DNA from: Clostridia bacterium
GTDB taxonomy: Bacteria > Bacillota > Clostridia > Oscillospirales > CAG-382
NCBI GenBank assembly: GCA_017516825.1
Contig: JAFXBC010000068.1
Coordinates: forward strand, 1-64,000
Reading direction: 5' to 3'
Length of the DNA: 64,000 nucleotides
In this document: piece after piece, positions 18,373 to 27,543 of the stretch
Numbering within the stretch: position 1 is the first letter of the stretch
Layout of the letters: each line of letters begins with the position of its first letter
The notes under the pieces: generated by a model
What the model was told of the DNA's origin: nothing
Seen by the model: only the letters and a program-made list of their open reading frames with translations
Database searches by the model: none
Position numbers and translations under genes: made by a program

Positions 18373-19644
18373 TCAGGAAATAGTATTTTCGATGACCTGG
18401 AGGGTCATCTCCGCAACGGGTACGGTATAATTGCCCACGACGCAGATGTGGTTGTTGCCGGTGGAGATCTCGGCAATACCGATGTAATCACCGGTTGCCG
18501 GATCCTTCTCCATAGTATTATAGTTGATCATCACGGTCATCAGCTCGCTCTTGTAGGTCAAGACCTCCTGATAAGGACCGAGAATGCGTACGGTCAGGTC
18601 ACCGATGGCCTCGGCGATGAGATTGCTATCGGCAGGGATCCCGTAGACGAAAATGCGGGAAGCGTCGATCTCGATATTCGCAAAGCTGATGGCGGGGAGA
18701 GACACGGTATAGGTAAATTCCGCTTCGCCGTATTCCGCACTCAAGGTGGTGGGAACGTCGTTTTCTGCCAACAGTTCGGAAACCGTCATGGTTCTGGAAA
18801 AATCGCCGTCTGCAATAGAATCGTCGCAGGTGACGGTCAGATACTCAACCTTGGAAAGGTCGTAAACAGGGCCTTCCAGAGTCACGGAGGACAAGTCAGT
18901 GGCGAAGCTGACCTCCTCGGAAGTGAAATCCGTATCCTTCATAACCAGCTTTACGGGAACCGTTTTCTTGCTGTTCATGGTGATGGTCACGTTGACAGTA
19001 TTGCGGCTGAGGGAAATATAGGGGTTGGAAATGGTTGCCTTGGTCTCCACGTCCCGAAGCTGAATGTTTCCGCTGACGTTGAAGGAGCCGGTAACCACGT
19101 TGCCCAGATCAAAATGTGCGTAGGCTTCCGCGTTGCTGATAATGCTTTCAGGTCCATAAACTGTGACAACGTAAGCATCCTGCTTCATTTGGCCGATGGT
19201 ATAGGCGGAGGTATAGGTCTTTTCCACGTTGACCTGGATGGTGCGGGAGGTAAATACGTCCACGTACAAGGTCACATTGGGGACGGAAACAGATTCCACG
19301 GTGGAACCGTTGGGAGCCACCACGGTAACGGGCAAAGTAGTAAGCCCCGGTCCGTTCACACCAGAAATATCCACGTAAGCGGAGAGATCCGCCGCGTCAA
19401 TGCCGGAAAGCAACTGACGGGTGCCCTCCAAACGGACGTCTACGGACAGGGAGAAGCTGTCTCCGTCGGCAACGGTGTAGCCGTTGGTGTTGACACCCAT
19501 GATCTCCACCACCACGCCGGTATAGGTCTCGCTGGCCATTTCGGTATCGTAGCCGATGGCATACATCCAGAGAAGCAACGCGCCGAACAAAGCGACCGCG
19601 AAGGTAAAGATCTTTCTTTTTCTTCCGACGACTTCGTTATTCAT
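18373..19644 (-). CDS. cdaR: CdaA regulatory protein CdaR (YbbR domains)
   Basis: 423 residues from the ATG at 19644 (MNNEVVGRKRKIF), behind GGGAGG. One membrane segment lies at about 12-32; the rest is outside the cell and made of about four YbbR-type beta domains, each recognisable from patterns such as VDVFTSRTIQVNVEKTYTS and NSKKTVPVKLVMKDTDF. CdaR binds CdaA across the membrane and tunes its cyclase activity. It overlaps cdaA by 8 bases. glmM, the usual third gene of this set, is absent; recJ follows instead. Confidence 0.92.
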   Translation of the reverse strand: MNNEVVGRKRKIFTFAVALFGALLLWMYAIGYDTEMASETYTGVVVEIMGVNTNGYTVADGDSFSLSVDVRLEGTRQLLSGIDAADLSAYVDISGVNGPGLTTLPVTVVAPNGSTVESVSVPNVTLYVDVFTSRTIQVNVEKTYTSAYTIGQMKQDAYVVTVYGPESIISNAEAYAHFDLGNVVTGSFNVSGNIQLRDVETKATISNPYISLSRNTVNVTITMNSKKTVPVKLVMKDTDFTSEEVSFATDLSSVTLEGPVYDLSKVEYLTVTCDDSIADGDFSRTMTVSELLAENDVPTTLSAEYGEAEFTYTVSLPAISFANIEIDASRIFVYGIPADSNLIAEAIGDLTVRILGPYQEVLTYKSELMTVMINYNTMEKDPATGDYIGIAEISTGNNHICVVGNYTVPVAEMTLQVIENTIS

Positions 19645-20515
19645 CGTTCTTTTTGCCTCCCTTCCGAAGAATGGTGCCCTTAAAGCGATTGACCATCTTT
19701 TCTGCAATGGCGTCCTCGCGGGCAAGGCGGAGGTTTAAGTATTCCTCAAGGGTACTGCGGTCAAAGCCGCGCTTCAGCTCCCCCTCCACGGCAACGGAGA
19801 TGATGCCCGTTTCCTCGGAAACGATGAGAACCACGGCGTCGCTGTTTTCGCTCATGCCGATCCCTGCGCGGTGGCGGGTGCCAAGCTCGCGGATAAGATC
19901 AGCATTGGAAGAAAGAGGCAACAGACAGCCTGCGGCATGAAGACGGGAATTGCTGATGATCACGGCACCGTCGTGCAGGGGGGATTTATTGAAGAAGATA
20001 TTCTCCAAAAGGTAAGAAGACACGTCCGCGTTCACCACGGTACCGGTTTTTGCCTGGTCTCCCAGTTTGGTCTCCCGCTCAAAGACGATCAAGGCCCCGG
20101 TTCTGGTTTTGGAAAAATAGTCTGCGGCGATGCACACCTCGTTCACCACGGAACGCAAGGCGGCATCCTGATTTTTATCCAGCTTGCCCTTGAAATTGTG
20201 GAATGTGGTACCGCCCACTTTTTCCAAGAAGCTACGCAATTCCGGCTGGAACACCACGATCAAGGAAAGGATACCCACGGAGAATACGTTGGTCAGAATG
20301 AAGTTCAGAGCCTTCATCTTTGCGACCTCGCTGATCAACAGCAAAACGATCAGCAACACCACGCCCACCAGCAGCTTGCCTGCACGGCGTTTACGCATGA
20401 ACTGGAAGATGTAATAAAATACAAACGCCACCAAAAGGATGTCCAGGACATCCACGGCACGAATGGATTTCAGTTGTTCGCCCACATAGCGAAAATAATC
20501 TAAGATCGCAGACAC
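19637..20515 (-). CDS. cdaA: Membrane diadenylate cyclase CdaA (c-di-AMP synthase)
   Basis: 292 residues. I start it at the GTG at 20515 (VSAILDYFRY) behind AAGGTGGG. Three membrane segments (about 25-95) precede the DAC domain, whose catalytic motifs DGA (SPLHDGAVII) and RHR (GTRHRAGIGMSE) are intact. It joins two ATP into cyclic di-AMP, which controls potassium and osmolyte uptake and wall homeostasis. It is the first gene behind the strong promoter at 20553-20581 and leads the probable cdaA-cdaR-recJ-relA-dtd-hemZ operon. Confidence 0.97.
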   Translation of the reverse strand: MSAILDYFRYVGEQLKSIRAVDVLDILLVAFVFYYIFQFMRKRRAGKLLVGVVLLIVLLLISEVAKMKALNFILTNVFSVGILSLIVVFQPELRSFLEKVGGTTFHNFKGKLDKNQDAALRSVVNEVCIAADYFSKTRTGALIVFERETKLGDQAKTGTVVNADVSSYLLENIFFNKSPLHDGAVIISNSRLHAAGCLLPLSSNADLIRELGTRHRAGIGMSENSDAVVLIVSEETGIISVAVEGELKRGFDRSTLEEYLNLRLAREDAIAEKMVNRFKGTILRKGGKKNDE

Positions 20516-20552
20516 TTCTTTCCCACCTTGTAACAAAAGTTATCCGTTTCTC

Positions 20553-20581
20553 ATAATATCATATACAAAAAACGTTGTCAA
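20553..20581 (-). promoter_or_regulatory. Promoter of the cdaA-cdaR-recJ-relA operon
   Basis: On the minus strand TTGACA (20581-20576), a 17-base spacer and TATTAT (20558-20553), with TG just upstream of the -10 box, form a strong vegetative promoter 38 bases ahead of the cdaA start. Confidence 0.85.
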
Positions 20582-20603
20582 GAATTTCGATCGGATTTTT
20601 GTG

Positions 20604-21206
20604 TTATTTCAAAAAGAAATCCCGATTTTTCATCAAAAGGGACAGGGCGTTTCCCCGATGGCTGACCCCATTCTTTTCGCTTCCCGTCAATTCGGCAAAG
20701 GTCTTGCCAAAGGGCGGGTAATAGAACAGAGGATCGTACCCAAAGGTACCGCTTCCCTGCTTGGATTCCAGAATGAGCCCTTCCGCGGTACCCCGGACGG
20801 TAAGGTGCTCTCCGTCCTCGCGGAAAACGCAAACTGCGCTGACGAAACGGGCGGTGCGTTTCTCTGCGGGAACCCCCGAAAGCTCTGCCAACAGCTTTGC
20901 GTTGTTGGCGTCGTCATCTCCGTGAACGCCTGCATATCTGGCAGAATGGACGCCGGGAGCGCCGTTCAACGCGTCAACCTCCAATCCGCTGTCGTCGGCG
21001 ATGGCCATACAGCCTGTGGCAAGGGCGACGGTGCGGGCTTTGATGAGAGAATTCTCCTCAAAGGTTGCGCCGTCTTCAACGATCTCGCCGAGAAAGCCGG
21101 ATTCTCTTAAGGGGATGATCTCCGCAGGGATCTCCGCTTCACGGAAATAACGGCGGAATTCCTCCAGCTTATGAGCGTTGTCGGAGGCTAAAATGATCTT
21201 CTTCAT
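20604..21206 (-). CDS. rdgB: XTP/dITP pyrophosphatase (RdgB/HAM1)
   Basis: 200 residues from the ATG at 21206 (MKKIILASDNAHK), behind AAGGATGAG. The family removes inosine and xanthosine triphosphates by hydrolysis to the monophosphate. Signatures are SDNAHKLEEF at the start, DDSGLEVDALNGAPGVHSARYA in the middle (quoted core: SGLEVDALNG) and SGTFGYDPLFYYPPFGKT. The last bases run up to the cdaA promoter, with no clear terminator. It ends the trmH-like to rdgB series and is 10 bases after ftsY. Confidence 0.96.
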   Translation of the reverse strand: MKKIILASDNAHKLEEFRRYFREAEIPAEIIPLRESGFLGEIVEDGATFEENSLIKARTVALATGCMAIADDSGLEVDALNGAPGVHSARYAGVHGDDDANNAKLLAELSGVPAEKRTARFVSAVCVFREDGEHLTVRGTAEGLILESKQGSGTFGYDPLFYYPPFGKTFAELTGSEKNGVSHRGNALSLLMKNRDFFLK

Positions 21207-21216
21207 AGCTTTTTTC

Positions 21217-22128
21217 TCATCCTTCAAAGAATGCTTCGATGAATTCGGTGCCGTTGAAGGTCTGGAGATCGTCGATGCCCTCGCCCACGCCGATAAACTT
21301 CACGGGGATGCCAAGCTCACGCTTGATGGCAAGGACGATGCCGCCCTTGGCGGTGCCGTCCAGCTTGGTAAGCACCAATCCGGAGATCTCGGCGGCCTTG
21401 CGGAATTCCTTTGCCTGCACCAAGGCGTTCTGCCCGGTGGAGGCGTCCAGCACCAACAGGGTGTCTCTGGTGGCTTCGGGAAGCTCTCTGGAGATCACAC
21501 GGTTGATCTTGGCAAGCTCGTCGATCAGGTTTTTCTTATTATGAAGTCTGCCTGCGGTATCCACGATGAGGACGTCCACGCCCTGCTTTCTGGCAGCACC
21601 GGCGGCATCAAACACCACGGCGGCGGGATCCGCTCCTTCTTTCTGCTTGATGAGGGGCACGTCACTGCGATTTGCCCAGACCTCAAGCTGTTCGATGGCG
21701 GCGGCACGGAAAGTATCCGCGGCACACAGCATGACCTTCTTGCCCTGCTGCTTCAGACAATTGGCGATCTTACCGATGGAGGTGGTCTTGCCAACGCCGT
21801 TAACGCCGATGACCAGGATCACGGAAACGCCCTTTTCCCCGAGAGTCAAAGGAGCGCCCTCCCCTACCAGCTCCCGCAGAATGGCGCGGAATTCTTCTCT
21901 GGCAGGCTCGGTTTCCTTGATCTTCTTTTCCTTCAGACGTTCTCTCAGGGTATCGGCAATGTATTCCGAGGTGTCTACGCCCACGTCAGCCATAATCAGC
22001 AGGTCGGTAAGCTCCTCAAAAAAGTCATCGTCCACCTTGTCGCCGGAGGCAAACAGCAGATCCACCGGCTTCAGCAATGCGTCCTTGGTCTTTTTCAGAC
22101 CGGATTTCAATTTATCAAAAAATCCCAT
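21217..22128 (-). CDS. ftsY: Signal recognition particle receptor FtsY
   Basis: 303 residues, the short Gram-positive type. The N-terminal helical bundle (about 1-90) is followed by the SRP GTPase: P-loop GVNGVGKTTSIGKIA (about 113), DTAGRLHNKKNLIDEL, TKLDGTAKGG and GVGEGIDDLQTF. FtsY docks SRP-ribosome complexes at the membrane. Its start overlaps the smc stop by one base (TGATG), the standard smc-ftsY pairing. ffh does not follow; rdgB does. Confidence 0.98.
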   Translation of the reverse strand: MGFFDKLKSGLKKTKDALLKPVDLLFASGDKVDDDFFEELTDLLIMADVGVDTSEYIADTLRERLKEKKIKETEPAREEFRAILRELVGEGAPLTLGEKGVSVILVIGVNGVGKTTSIGKIANCLKQQGKKVMLCAADTFRAAAIEQLEVWANRSDVPLIKQKEGADPAAVVFDAAGAARKQGVDVLIVDTAGRLHNKKNLIDELAKINRVISRELPEATRDTLLVLDASTGQNALVQAKEFRKAAEISGLVLTKLDGTAKGGIVLAIKRELGIPVKFIGVGEGIDDLQTFNGTEFIEAFFEG

Positions 22129-25100
22129 CAGTTGGTATACTCCTTAAAGTTTTCTTCCAAGCCGGAAAGGCTGAGACGGATATAATCGGAAATGCCCTTC
22201 TGGTGCATGGTGACACTGTAGAGGGTATCGGCACGCTCCATGGTACCGCGACGGTGGGTGATGACGATATACTGGGTCTTTTCGCTGTGAGAACGGATGT
22301 AATCGGCAAATTTGTTCAGGTTGATATCGTCAAGCGCACTCTCGATCTCGTCGAAGATACAGAAGGGTGCAGGGTTGACGCTTTGTAACGCCAGGTACAG
22401 AGCGATGGCCGCAAAGGATTGCTCGCCACCGGAGAGCAAGGAAATGCTCTTGACGCTCTTTCCCGGCGGCTTCGGGATAATATCGATGCCGCATTCCAGA
22501 GGATTCTCCGGATCCTGCAGTTCGATCCTTGCGCTACCGCCGCCGAAGAGTTCAACGAACACCCGGGCAAAGTTTTCATTGATCTGCTGAAAGGTGGTGA
22601 CGAAGTTTTCCTTCATCTCGATCTCCAGCTTGGAGATGGTGCCGTCCAGACTGCGGCGGGTCTTTTGCAGATCCTCCACCTGGGCGGAAAGAAAGTCGTA
22701 GCGTTCCTTGGTCTGGCGGTACTCCTCCACGGCGTTGACGTTGATCACGCCCATAGAGCGGATCTTTGCCTTGAGGGACGCCAATCGGGAGGGTGCCTTT
22801 TCCATTTGCTCCTCGGGGAGGCGGAAGGTCTCCGCATCGGAATAGGTCAGCTCGTATTCGTCCCACAGCTTAGCGGTGACGGCATCAAAATCCTCGTTGA
22901 GACGGCGGAAGTTGTTCTCCTCGTTGGTCACCTGCACGAAGGCCTCCTCACGTTTCTGCTGGGCTTCCTTGTGCTTGCGGCGGATATCGGAAAGCTTGGA
23001 TTCCTGGGCTTCTCTGCTTCCCACAAGCTCCTGCAGCTTTTCCTCTGCGAGGGTAATGCCTTTGCAGGCGGCCAGGATCTTTTCTTCCACCACAGCAATA
23101 CGGTTCCCCCGCTCGGCAATGCTGTTCTGCGCAGAAGCCACGGTCACTCTGAGATTGGCAATGCGGTCCATCACGCCGGTAAGCAAAGCGGTCTGCTGTG
23201 CAAGGGCGGCGGAAAGGCTGTCGGTATAGGAGCGCTTAGAGACCACCACGATCCTGGCCTGGGACAAGCCCTCGTAGGCGGCGGATTCTGCGGTGCGGGC
23301 ATCTTCGACCTGCTTTTTGCAGGTACGGTTCTTTTCTTCTGCGGTAAGAACGGCCTGGTTGCGAACCTCCAAGCCGGTGCGGACGGCCTGCAACCGTTCT
23401 TCGAGAGAACGTCTGCCGTCGGAATCCGCATTTTTACCGTTTTCGATGGCACGGATATGGGTAAGCTCCTCCTCCATACGCACCTGATAGCCGTTGATCT
23501 CGTTTTCCGCTTCGTCGTAACGGGTCTTCTGCTCTGCGGAAAGAAGCTCCAGCTCCAAGGCGGCGGCTTCGTTTTCTTCAATAGCGCGCTTTCTGCGGGC
23601 GGCCTTACGATCCAACTCCAGCAATGCGCCGTTCAGCTCACGGATCTCTCCGGAAAGACGTTCGATGTCCATCGCACGGGTGAATACGCCCACCTTTTTG
23701 GCGGAGGCGCCGCCGGTGAAGCTTCCGCCGGGATGGATCACTTGGCCGTCCAGGGTGACGATCTTCACCTTATACCCGGTGGCGGATGCGATCTTGGTGG
23801 CGTTGTCGATATGATCGGCGATCACCGTTCTGCCCAGCAGATCGTTGGCGACGCCGCGGAATTTTTCTTCAAAGCGGGCAAGCTGGGAGGCAATGCCCAC
23901 GTAGCCTTCCATGTTTTTGATCTTGGAAACGTCGCAGAGAGAGCCTTTGACGGTGTCCAGAGGCAGGAAGGTAGCTCTGCCGATGCGGTGATCCTTCAAA
24001 TAGCGGATACAAGCCTTGGCATCCTCGGCGCTTTCCACAACAATAAACTGAACGGAAGCGGCAAGGGCGGTCTCCAGAGCCACCACGTATTCGTTGTCGG
24101 CGGAGAGGATATTGGAAACGGGGCCGTGAAGCACCACGTTTGCACCGCCGTTTCTGTGGATCTTGCCTGCGGCGCCATCCTTCAAGATACTGCGGACGCT
24201 TTCGGAATAGCCCTCGAAAAGCTGTTCCATCCGCTGAAGAGATTCTCTGCGCTGTTCGGCGGCGGTGAGCTTCAGGCGGAGGGAAACGGCTTCCTCGCGA
24301 AGATTTGCTTCCTCGGTGGAATCGGTACGGATCTGCTCACGCTTTTCCTTGATAGCGTTGAGAGTCTCCAGATATTCCGCCTCCAGGACGTCGCGGATCT
24401 TTACTTTCTCGGAGCATACTGCTTCCAGGGAGGCGATACGTTCTCTTCCGGCGGCGATACGTTCTTCGCTTTCGGAGTCGCTTTTTTTGGCGGCCTCCCA
24501 CTCTGCGGCCAAGGCGGCCTCGGCCATGTTCAGGTCGGAAAGGGACTGTCTGGCGAGGGTGAGCGCTTGCTCGGCATCCTCAGCCGTTTTGGTGCAGAGA
24601 GCAACCGTTTCTCTGGCGGATTGCCAGGTCTGTTCCTTGACGGTGCAATCCTCCTCCGCGGACTTCACGTCCTCCTTGGAGAGAGCGATCTCCTGCTCGG
24701 AGACGGAGATCTGCTTGGCGATCACGGCGGATTGCTGTTCCGATTCGGCGATCTCCTTGTTGCCGTCGGTGACGATCTGCTCGTAGTGCTGAAGGTCGTT
24801 AAGACAGACGGCCTTTTCGCCCTCGGCTTCCGCCTTCACACGCTCGGAGACGGCTTTTTCCTGCTCTGCCAAAGACATAAGACGGGCGAACTCGTAGCTT
24901 TCGTTCAGCTGATCGTCCAGCTCCTTTTCCAAGGCGGTCTCGGAAAGCTGTGCCTGCTCCAGGGCGTTTTTGGCGTGGGTCAAGCCCTCCTCGCCAAGGT
25001 TGCGCTTCTCCCGCAGGTCGTCCAGTCGGTTCAGCCAGAGAGTGATCTCCAAGCCCTTCTTTTCCTCGCTGAGGACCAAGTATTGCTTGGCGTTTTCCGC

Positions 25101-25787
25101 TTCCTTTTCCAAGGGCTTCACACGGGAGGCTACCTCCTGGAGGATATCGGTCACGCGCAACAGATTGTTTTCCGTATCTGCCAGCTTCCGTTCCGCCTCG
25201 GTCTTGCGATAGCGGAAGCGGGAGATGCCTGCGGCCTCCTCGAAGATACTGCGGCGTTCGTCGCCCTTCTGGGAGAGAACCTCCGCGATCCTGCCCTGGC
25301 TGATAACGGAGTAGCCCTCTCTTCCGATACCGGTGTCGTAGAACATCTCGTAGATATCGCGCAAACGGGACAGCTTGCGATTGATATAATACTCGCTTTC
25401 GCCGCTACGGTAATACTTACGGGTGATGACGGTCTCGGGAAAATCCGAGAGACGGGGTTTATCGTCGGGAGAAGCTTCCTCCTCCGGGGACTCCAAGGTC
25501 ATTTGGTGGGTGGAGCGGTATTCCTCCTCGGAATCGATATACAGAGATACCGAAGCGCAATTGGAGGCGGGGCGGGTGGGCGTGCCGTTGAAGATGACGT
25601 CGTCCATTTTGGAGCCGCGAAGGCTCTTCATGCTCATTTCACCCAAAACCCAACGCACGGCGTCGGAAATATTGGATTTACCGCTTCCGTTGGGGCCGAT
25701 GATGGCGGTGACACCTTGCTCGAAGGTGATCTTCGTTTTGTCGGGGAACGATTTGAACCCCTGCATTTCCACAGCTTTTAATCGCAT
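22128..25787 (-). CDS. smc: Chromosome segregation ATPase SMC
   Basis: 1219 residues, full length. The head has Walker A GPNGSGKSNISDAVRW near residue 32. Long coiled coils run about 170-500 and 670-1020 on either side of a hinge domain (about 520-640, with GGSFTGGASAKKVG after it). The C-terminal head has the signature LSGGEQSFAAIALYLAL and Walker B FCIFDEIESALDD. SMC with ScpAB loads at parS/origin and organises the chromosome arms. It is 7 bases after the radical SAM gene. Confidence 0.98.
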   Translation of the reverse strand: MRLKAVEMQGFKSFPDKTKITFEQGVTAIIGPNGSGKSNISDAVRWVLGEMSMKSLRGSKMDDVIFNGTPTRPASNCASVSLYIDSEEEYRSTHQMTLESPEEEASPDDKPRLSDFPETVITRKYYRSGESEYYINRKLSRLRDIYEMFYDTGIGREGYSVISQGRIAEVLSQKGDERRSIFEEAAGISRFRYRKTEAERKLADTENNLLRVTDILQEVASRVKPLEKEAENAKQYLVLSEEKKGLEITLWLNRLDDLREKRNLGEEGLTHAKNALEQAQLSETALEKELDDQLNESYEFARLMSLAEQEKAVSERVKAEAEGEKAVCLNDLQHYEQIVTDGNKEIAESEQQSAVIAKQISVSEQEIALSKEDVKSAEEDCTVKEQTWQSARETVALCTKTAEDAEQALTLARQSLSDLNMAEAALAAEWEAAKKSDSESEERIAAGRERIASLEAVCSEKVKIRDVLEAEYLETLNAIKEKREQIRTDSTEEANLREEAVSLRLKLTAAEQRRESLQRMEQLFEGYSESVRSILKDGAAGKIHRNGGANVVLHGPVSNILSADNEYVVALETALAASVQFIVVESAEDAKACIRYLKDHRIGRATFLPLDTVKGSLCDVSKIKNMEGYVGIASQLARFEEKFRGVANDLLGRTVIADHIDNATKIASATGYKVKIVTLDGQVIHPGGSFTGGASAKKVGVFTRAMDIERLSGEIRELNGALLELDRKAARRKRAIEENEAAALELELLSAEQKTRYDEAENEINGYQVRMEEELTHIRAIENGKNADSDGRRSLEERLQAVRTGLEVRNQAVLTAEEKNRTCKKQVEDARTAESAAYEGLSQARIVVVSKRSYTDSLSAALAQQTALLTGVMDRIANLRVTVASAQNSIAERGNRIAVVEEKILAACKGITLAEEKLQELVGSREAQESKLSDIRRKHKEAQQKREEAFVQVTNEENNFRRLNEDFDAVTAKLWDEYELTYSDAETFRLPEEQMEKAPSRLASLKAKIRSMGVINVNAVEEYRQTKERYDFLSAQVEDLQKTRRSLDGTISKLEIEMKENFVTTFQQINENFARVFVELFGGGSARIELQDPENPLECGIDIIPKPPGKSVKSISLLSGGEQSFAAIALYLALQSVNPAPFCIFDEIESALDDINLNKFADYIRSHSEKTQYIVITHRRGTMERADTLYSVTMHQKGISDYIRLSLSGLEENFKEYTN

Positions 25788-25794
25788 GGTGTAG

Positions 25795-26811
25795 TTATCC
25801 TTCTATTGAGATTTTCACACGGGGGACGGAAAGAGCTTCGTCCTCCCGCAGATCAAGGGTACGGGGTAACAGGACGGGTTGTAATTCCTTCAGTACCAGG
25901 CGGCGGTGGCCGGTCACCTTGGACAGCTCGCCGCGAGGAAGACAGACGGTGAGGTGTTTATTCACGGCCCTCTCCCCTGCCAAAGCCATGATCTCCTTGG
26001 CGTAGAGGTAGCCGTATGCCAGCTCCGCAAGAGAGCCGTCGGTGGGGCCGTAGGGAGCGTTTGCAAGCTCGGGTGAAGATTGCAACCCGATCTTCAGCAC
26101 CTTCACGCCCCGGGATAAAAAGGTCTCCAGGCAGGGAACGGTACGCTTGGCGGCGGCAACGTCGTCCATGGGATGATACCCACCTTGCAACGTCATTTGG
26201 TGAAGCTTGGTTCCCGCAAATACCACGGTGGGATAGATGCGGGCTTCCTTGGCACCCAAGTCGCAAATGGCTTTCGCGGTAGCCAGCTCTTTTTCTTCAT
26301 CGGAGCCCGGCAGGCCAAGCATCATTTGTCCACCAAACACAAAGCCGTTGTTCACAAGCAAGGCGGCGGAAGCACGGGTTTGGGCCGCGGTATGCCCTCT
26401 CCCGGAGAGGCGTAAGACCTCGTCATCCATGCTTTGCACCCCAAGCTCCACGTTGGTAACGCGGTACTGCTTCAGGATGGCGATCATCTCCTCGTCGATG
26501 AGATCCGGCCGGGTAGAGATCCGAATGCTTGAGGCAAATCCCTGCTCCAGGTAAGCATTGGCACGTTTCAGAAGGGCGATCATCCGCTCCTTGGGGATGC
26601 CCGTGAAGCTCCCGCCGAAAAAGGCGATCTGATTTTCGGTGGTGTGGAGGTCGCCTGCGTTTGCCATCATGGAATCGAAGGCGGCAAGCTCAGCTTGGAT
26701 GGATTCCGCCGTTTCCTTATGACCTGTGATCTTTTCCTGCGCGCAAAAGGCGCAACGATGGGGACATCCCGCAAAGGGGACGAAAAAGGGCAGGTTACGG
26801 TGTTTCTTCAT
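25795..26811 (-). CDS. Radical SAM protein, Elp3-like, of the rnc-smc neighbourhood
   Basis: 338 residues. The cluster motif is AGCPHRCAFCAQ (CxxxCxxC near residue 15), followed by FFGGSFTGIPKERM, RISTRPDLID and a VELGVQSMDDEVL strand typical of the Elp3/HemN radical SAM group. It has no acetyltransferase domain, so it is not a full Elp3. Clostridia commonly carry such a gene between rnc and smc; its reaction is not established to my knowledge. It overlaps the 3' end of rnc by 17 bases, which argues for translational coupling. Confidence 0.85.
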   Translation of the reverse strand: MKKHRNLPFFVPFAGCPHRCAFCAQEKITGHKETAESIQAELAAFDSMMANAGDLHTTENQIAFFGGSFTGIPKERMIALLKRANAYLEQGFASSIRISTRPDLIDEEMIAILKQYRVTNVELGVQSMDDEVLRLSGRGHTAAQTRASAALLVNNGFVFGGQMMLGLPGSDEEKELATAKAICDLGAKEARIYPTVVFAGTKLHQMTLQGGYHPMDDVAAAKRTVPCLETFLSRGVKVLKIGLQSSPELANAPYGPTDGSLAELAYGYLYAKEIMALAGERAVNKHLTVCLPRGELSKVTGHRRLVLKELQPVLLPRTLDLREDEALSVPRVKISIEG

Positions 26812-27514
26812 TCAATTCGCCTAAAAGGATGAGGGCGTGCTTGGCGGCTTGCTGTTCCGCCTCCCGCTTGGTTCTGCCCTTGCCCGCACCTAACAGGTTG
26901 GAGTTCAAGTAGACCTCGAAATGGAAAATACGGTCGTGAGGAGGGCCTTCCTCGCCCTTTTCCGCGTAGGACAGCTTTTCCTCGGGGGTCTGCTGAACGA
27001 TCCGCTGAAGCATGGATTTATAATCCTCCGTACCCTTTTTGGATACGGTCTCTAGCATGCGGATCAGACGGGGCAACAGGAAGATCTTGACCTGTTCCAT
27101 ACCGCTGTCCAGGTAGATAGCAGCCAAGAGGGCCTCAAAGGCATCGGCGATGATGCTCTTACGCTTCTTGCCGCCGCCGGAGATGATCTCCCCGTGACCG
27201 AAGGACATGAAATCTCCCAACCCGATCTCGGAAGCAAGGACGGCCAAAGTCGATTCGCAGACCAAGGCGGCGCGAGTGCGGGTCAGAAAGCCCTCGTCTT
27301 CCCCGGGAAAGGTGGAAAACAGGTATTCCGCGGTGATCACGGACAAAATGGAATCACCCAGAAACTCCAGTCGTTCGTTGCTTTCGATCTTGCGATGTTT
27401 ATTTTCGTTGCAATAGGAGGAATGGGTCAGTGCTTCCGCAAGAAAAGCCTTGTTGCGGAAGGTATAGCCGATGCGCTCCTCCAAAAGCTCTTTGGTATAT
27501 TCTTTCTGATTCAA
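26795..27514 (-). CDS. rnc: Ribonuclease III
   Basis: 239 residues. The endonuclease domain (about 1-155) has the signature NERLEFLGDSILSVITAEYLF with the metal-binding acids, and DAFEALLAAIYLDSG. A double-stranded RNA-binding domain follows (about 165-233), ending GAGKGRTKREAEQQAAKHAL. It processes rRNA precursors and duplex RNAs. The genes rnc, radical SAM, smc and ftsY form the usual clostridial series. Confidence 0.98.
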   Translation of the reverse strand: MNQKEYTKELLEERIGYTFRNKAFLAEALTHSSYCNENKHRKIESNERLEFLGDSILSVITAEYLFSTFPGEDEGFLTRTRAALVCESTLAVLASEIGLGDFMSFGHGEIISGGGKKRKSIIADAFEALLAAIYLDSGMEQVKIFLLPRLIRMLETVSKKGTEDYKSMLQRIVQQTPEEKLSYAEKGEEGPPHDRIFHFEVYLNSNLLGAGKGRTKREAEQQAAKHALILLGELNEETP

Positions 27515-27543
27515 GTATTACACTTCCTTTTTTCGGGGGAGGA

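Noticed and set aside
22419..25781. Open frame of about 1100 codons opposite smc
   Set aside because: Antisense to smc in the frame where GC-biased codons give few stops; composition is low complexity (Gly, Leu, Val, His).
25795..26811. Radical SAM gene as a second coproporphyrinogen oxidase
   Set aside because: Its motif context and neighbourhood fit the Elp3-like group between rnc and smc, and it lacks HemN C-terminal features.
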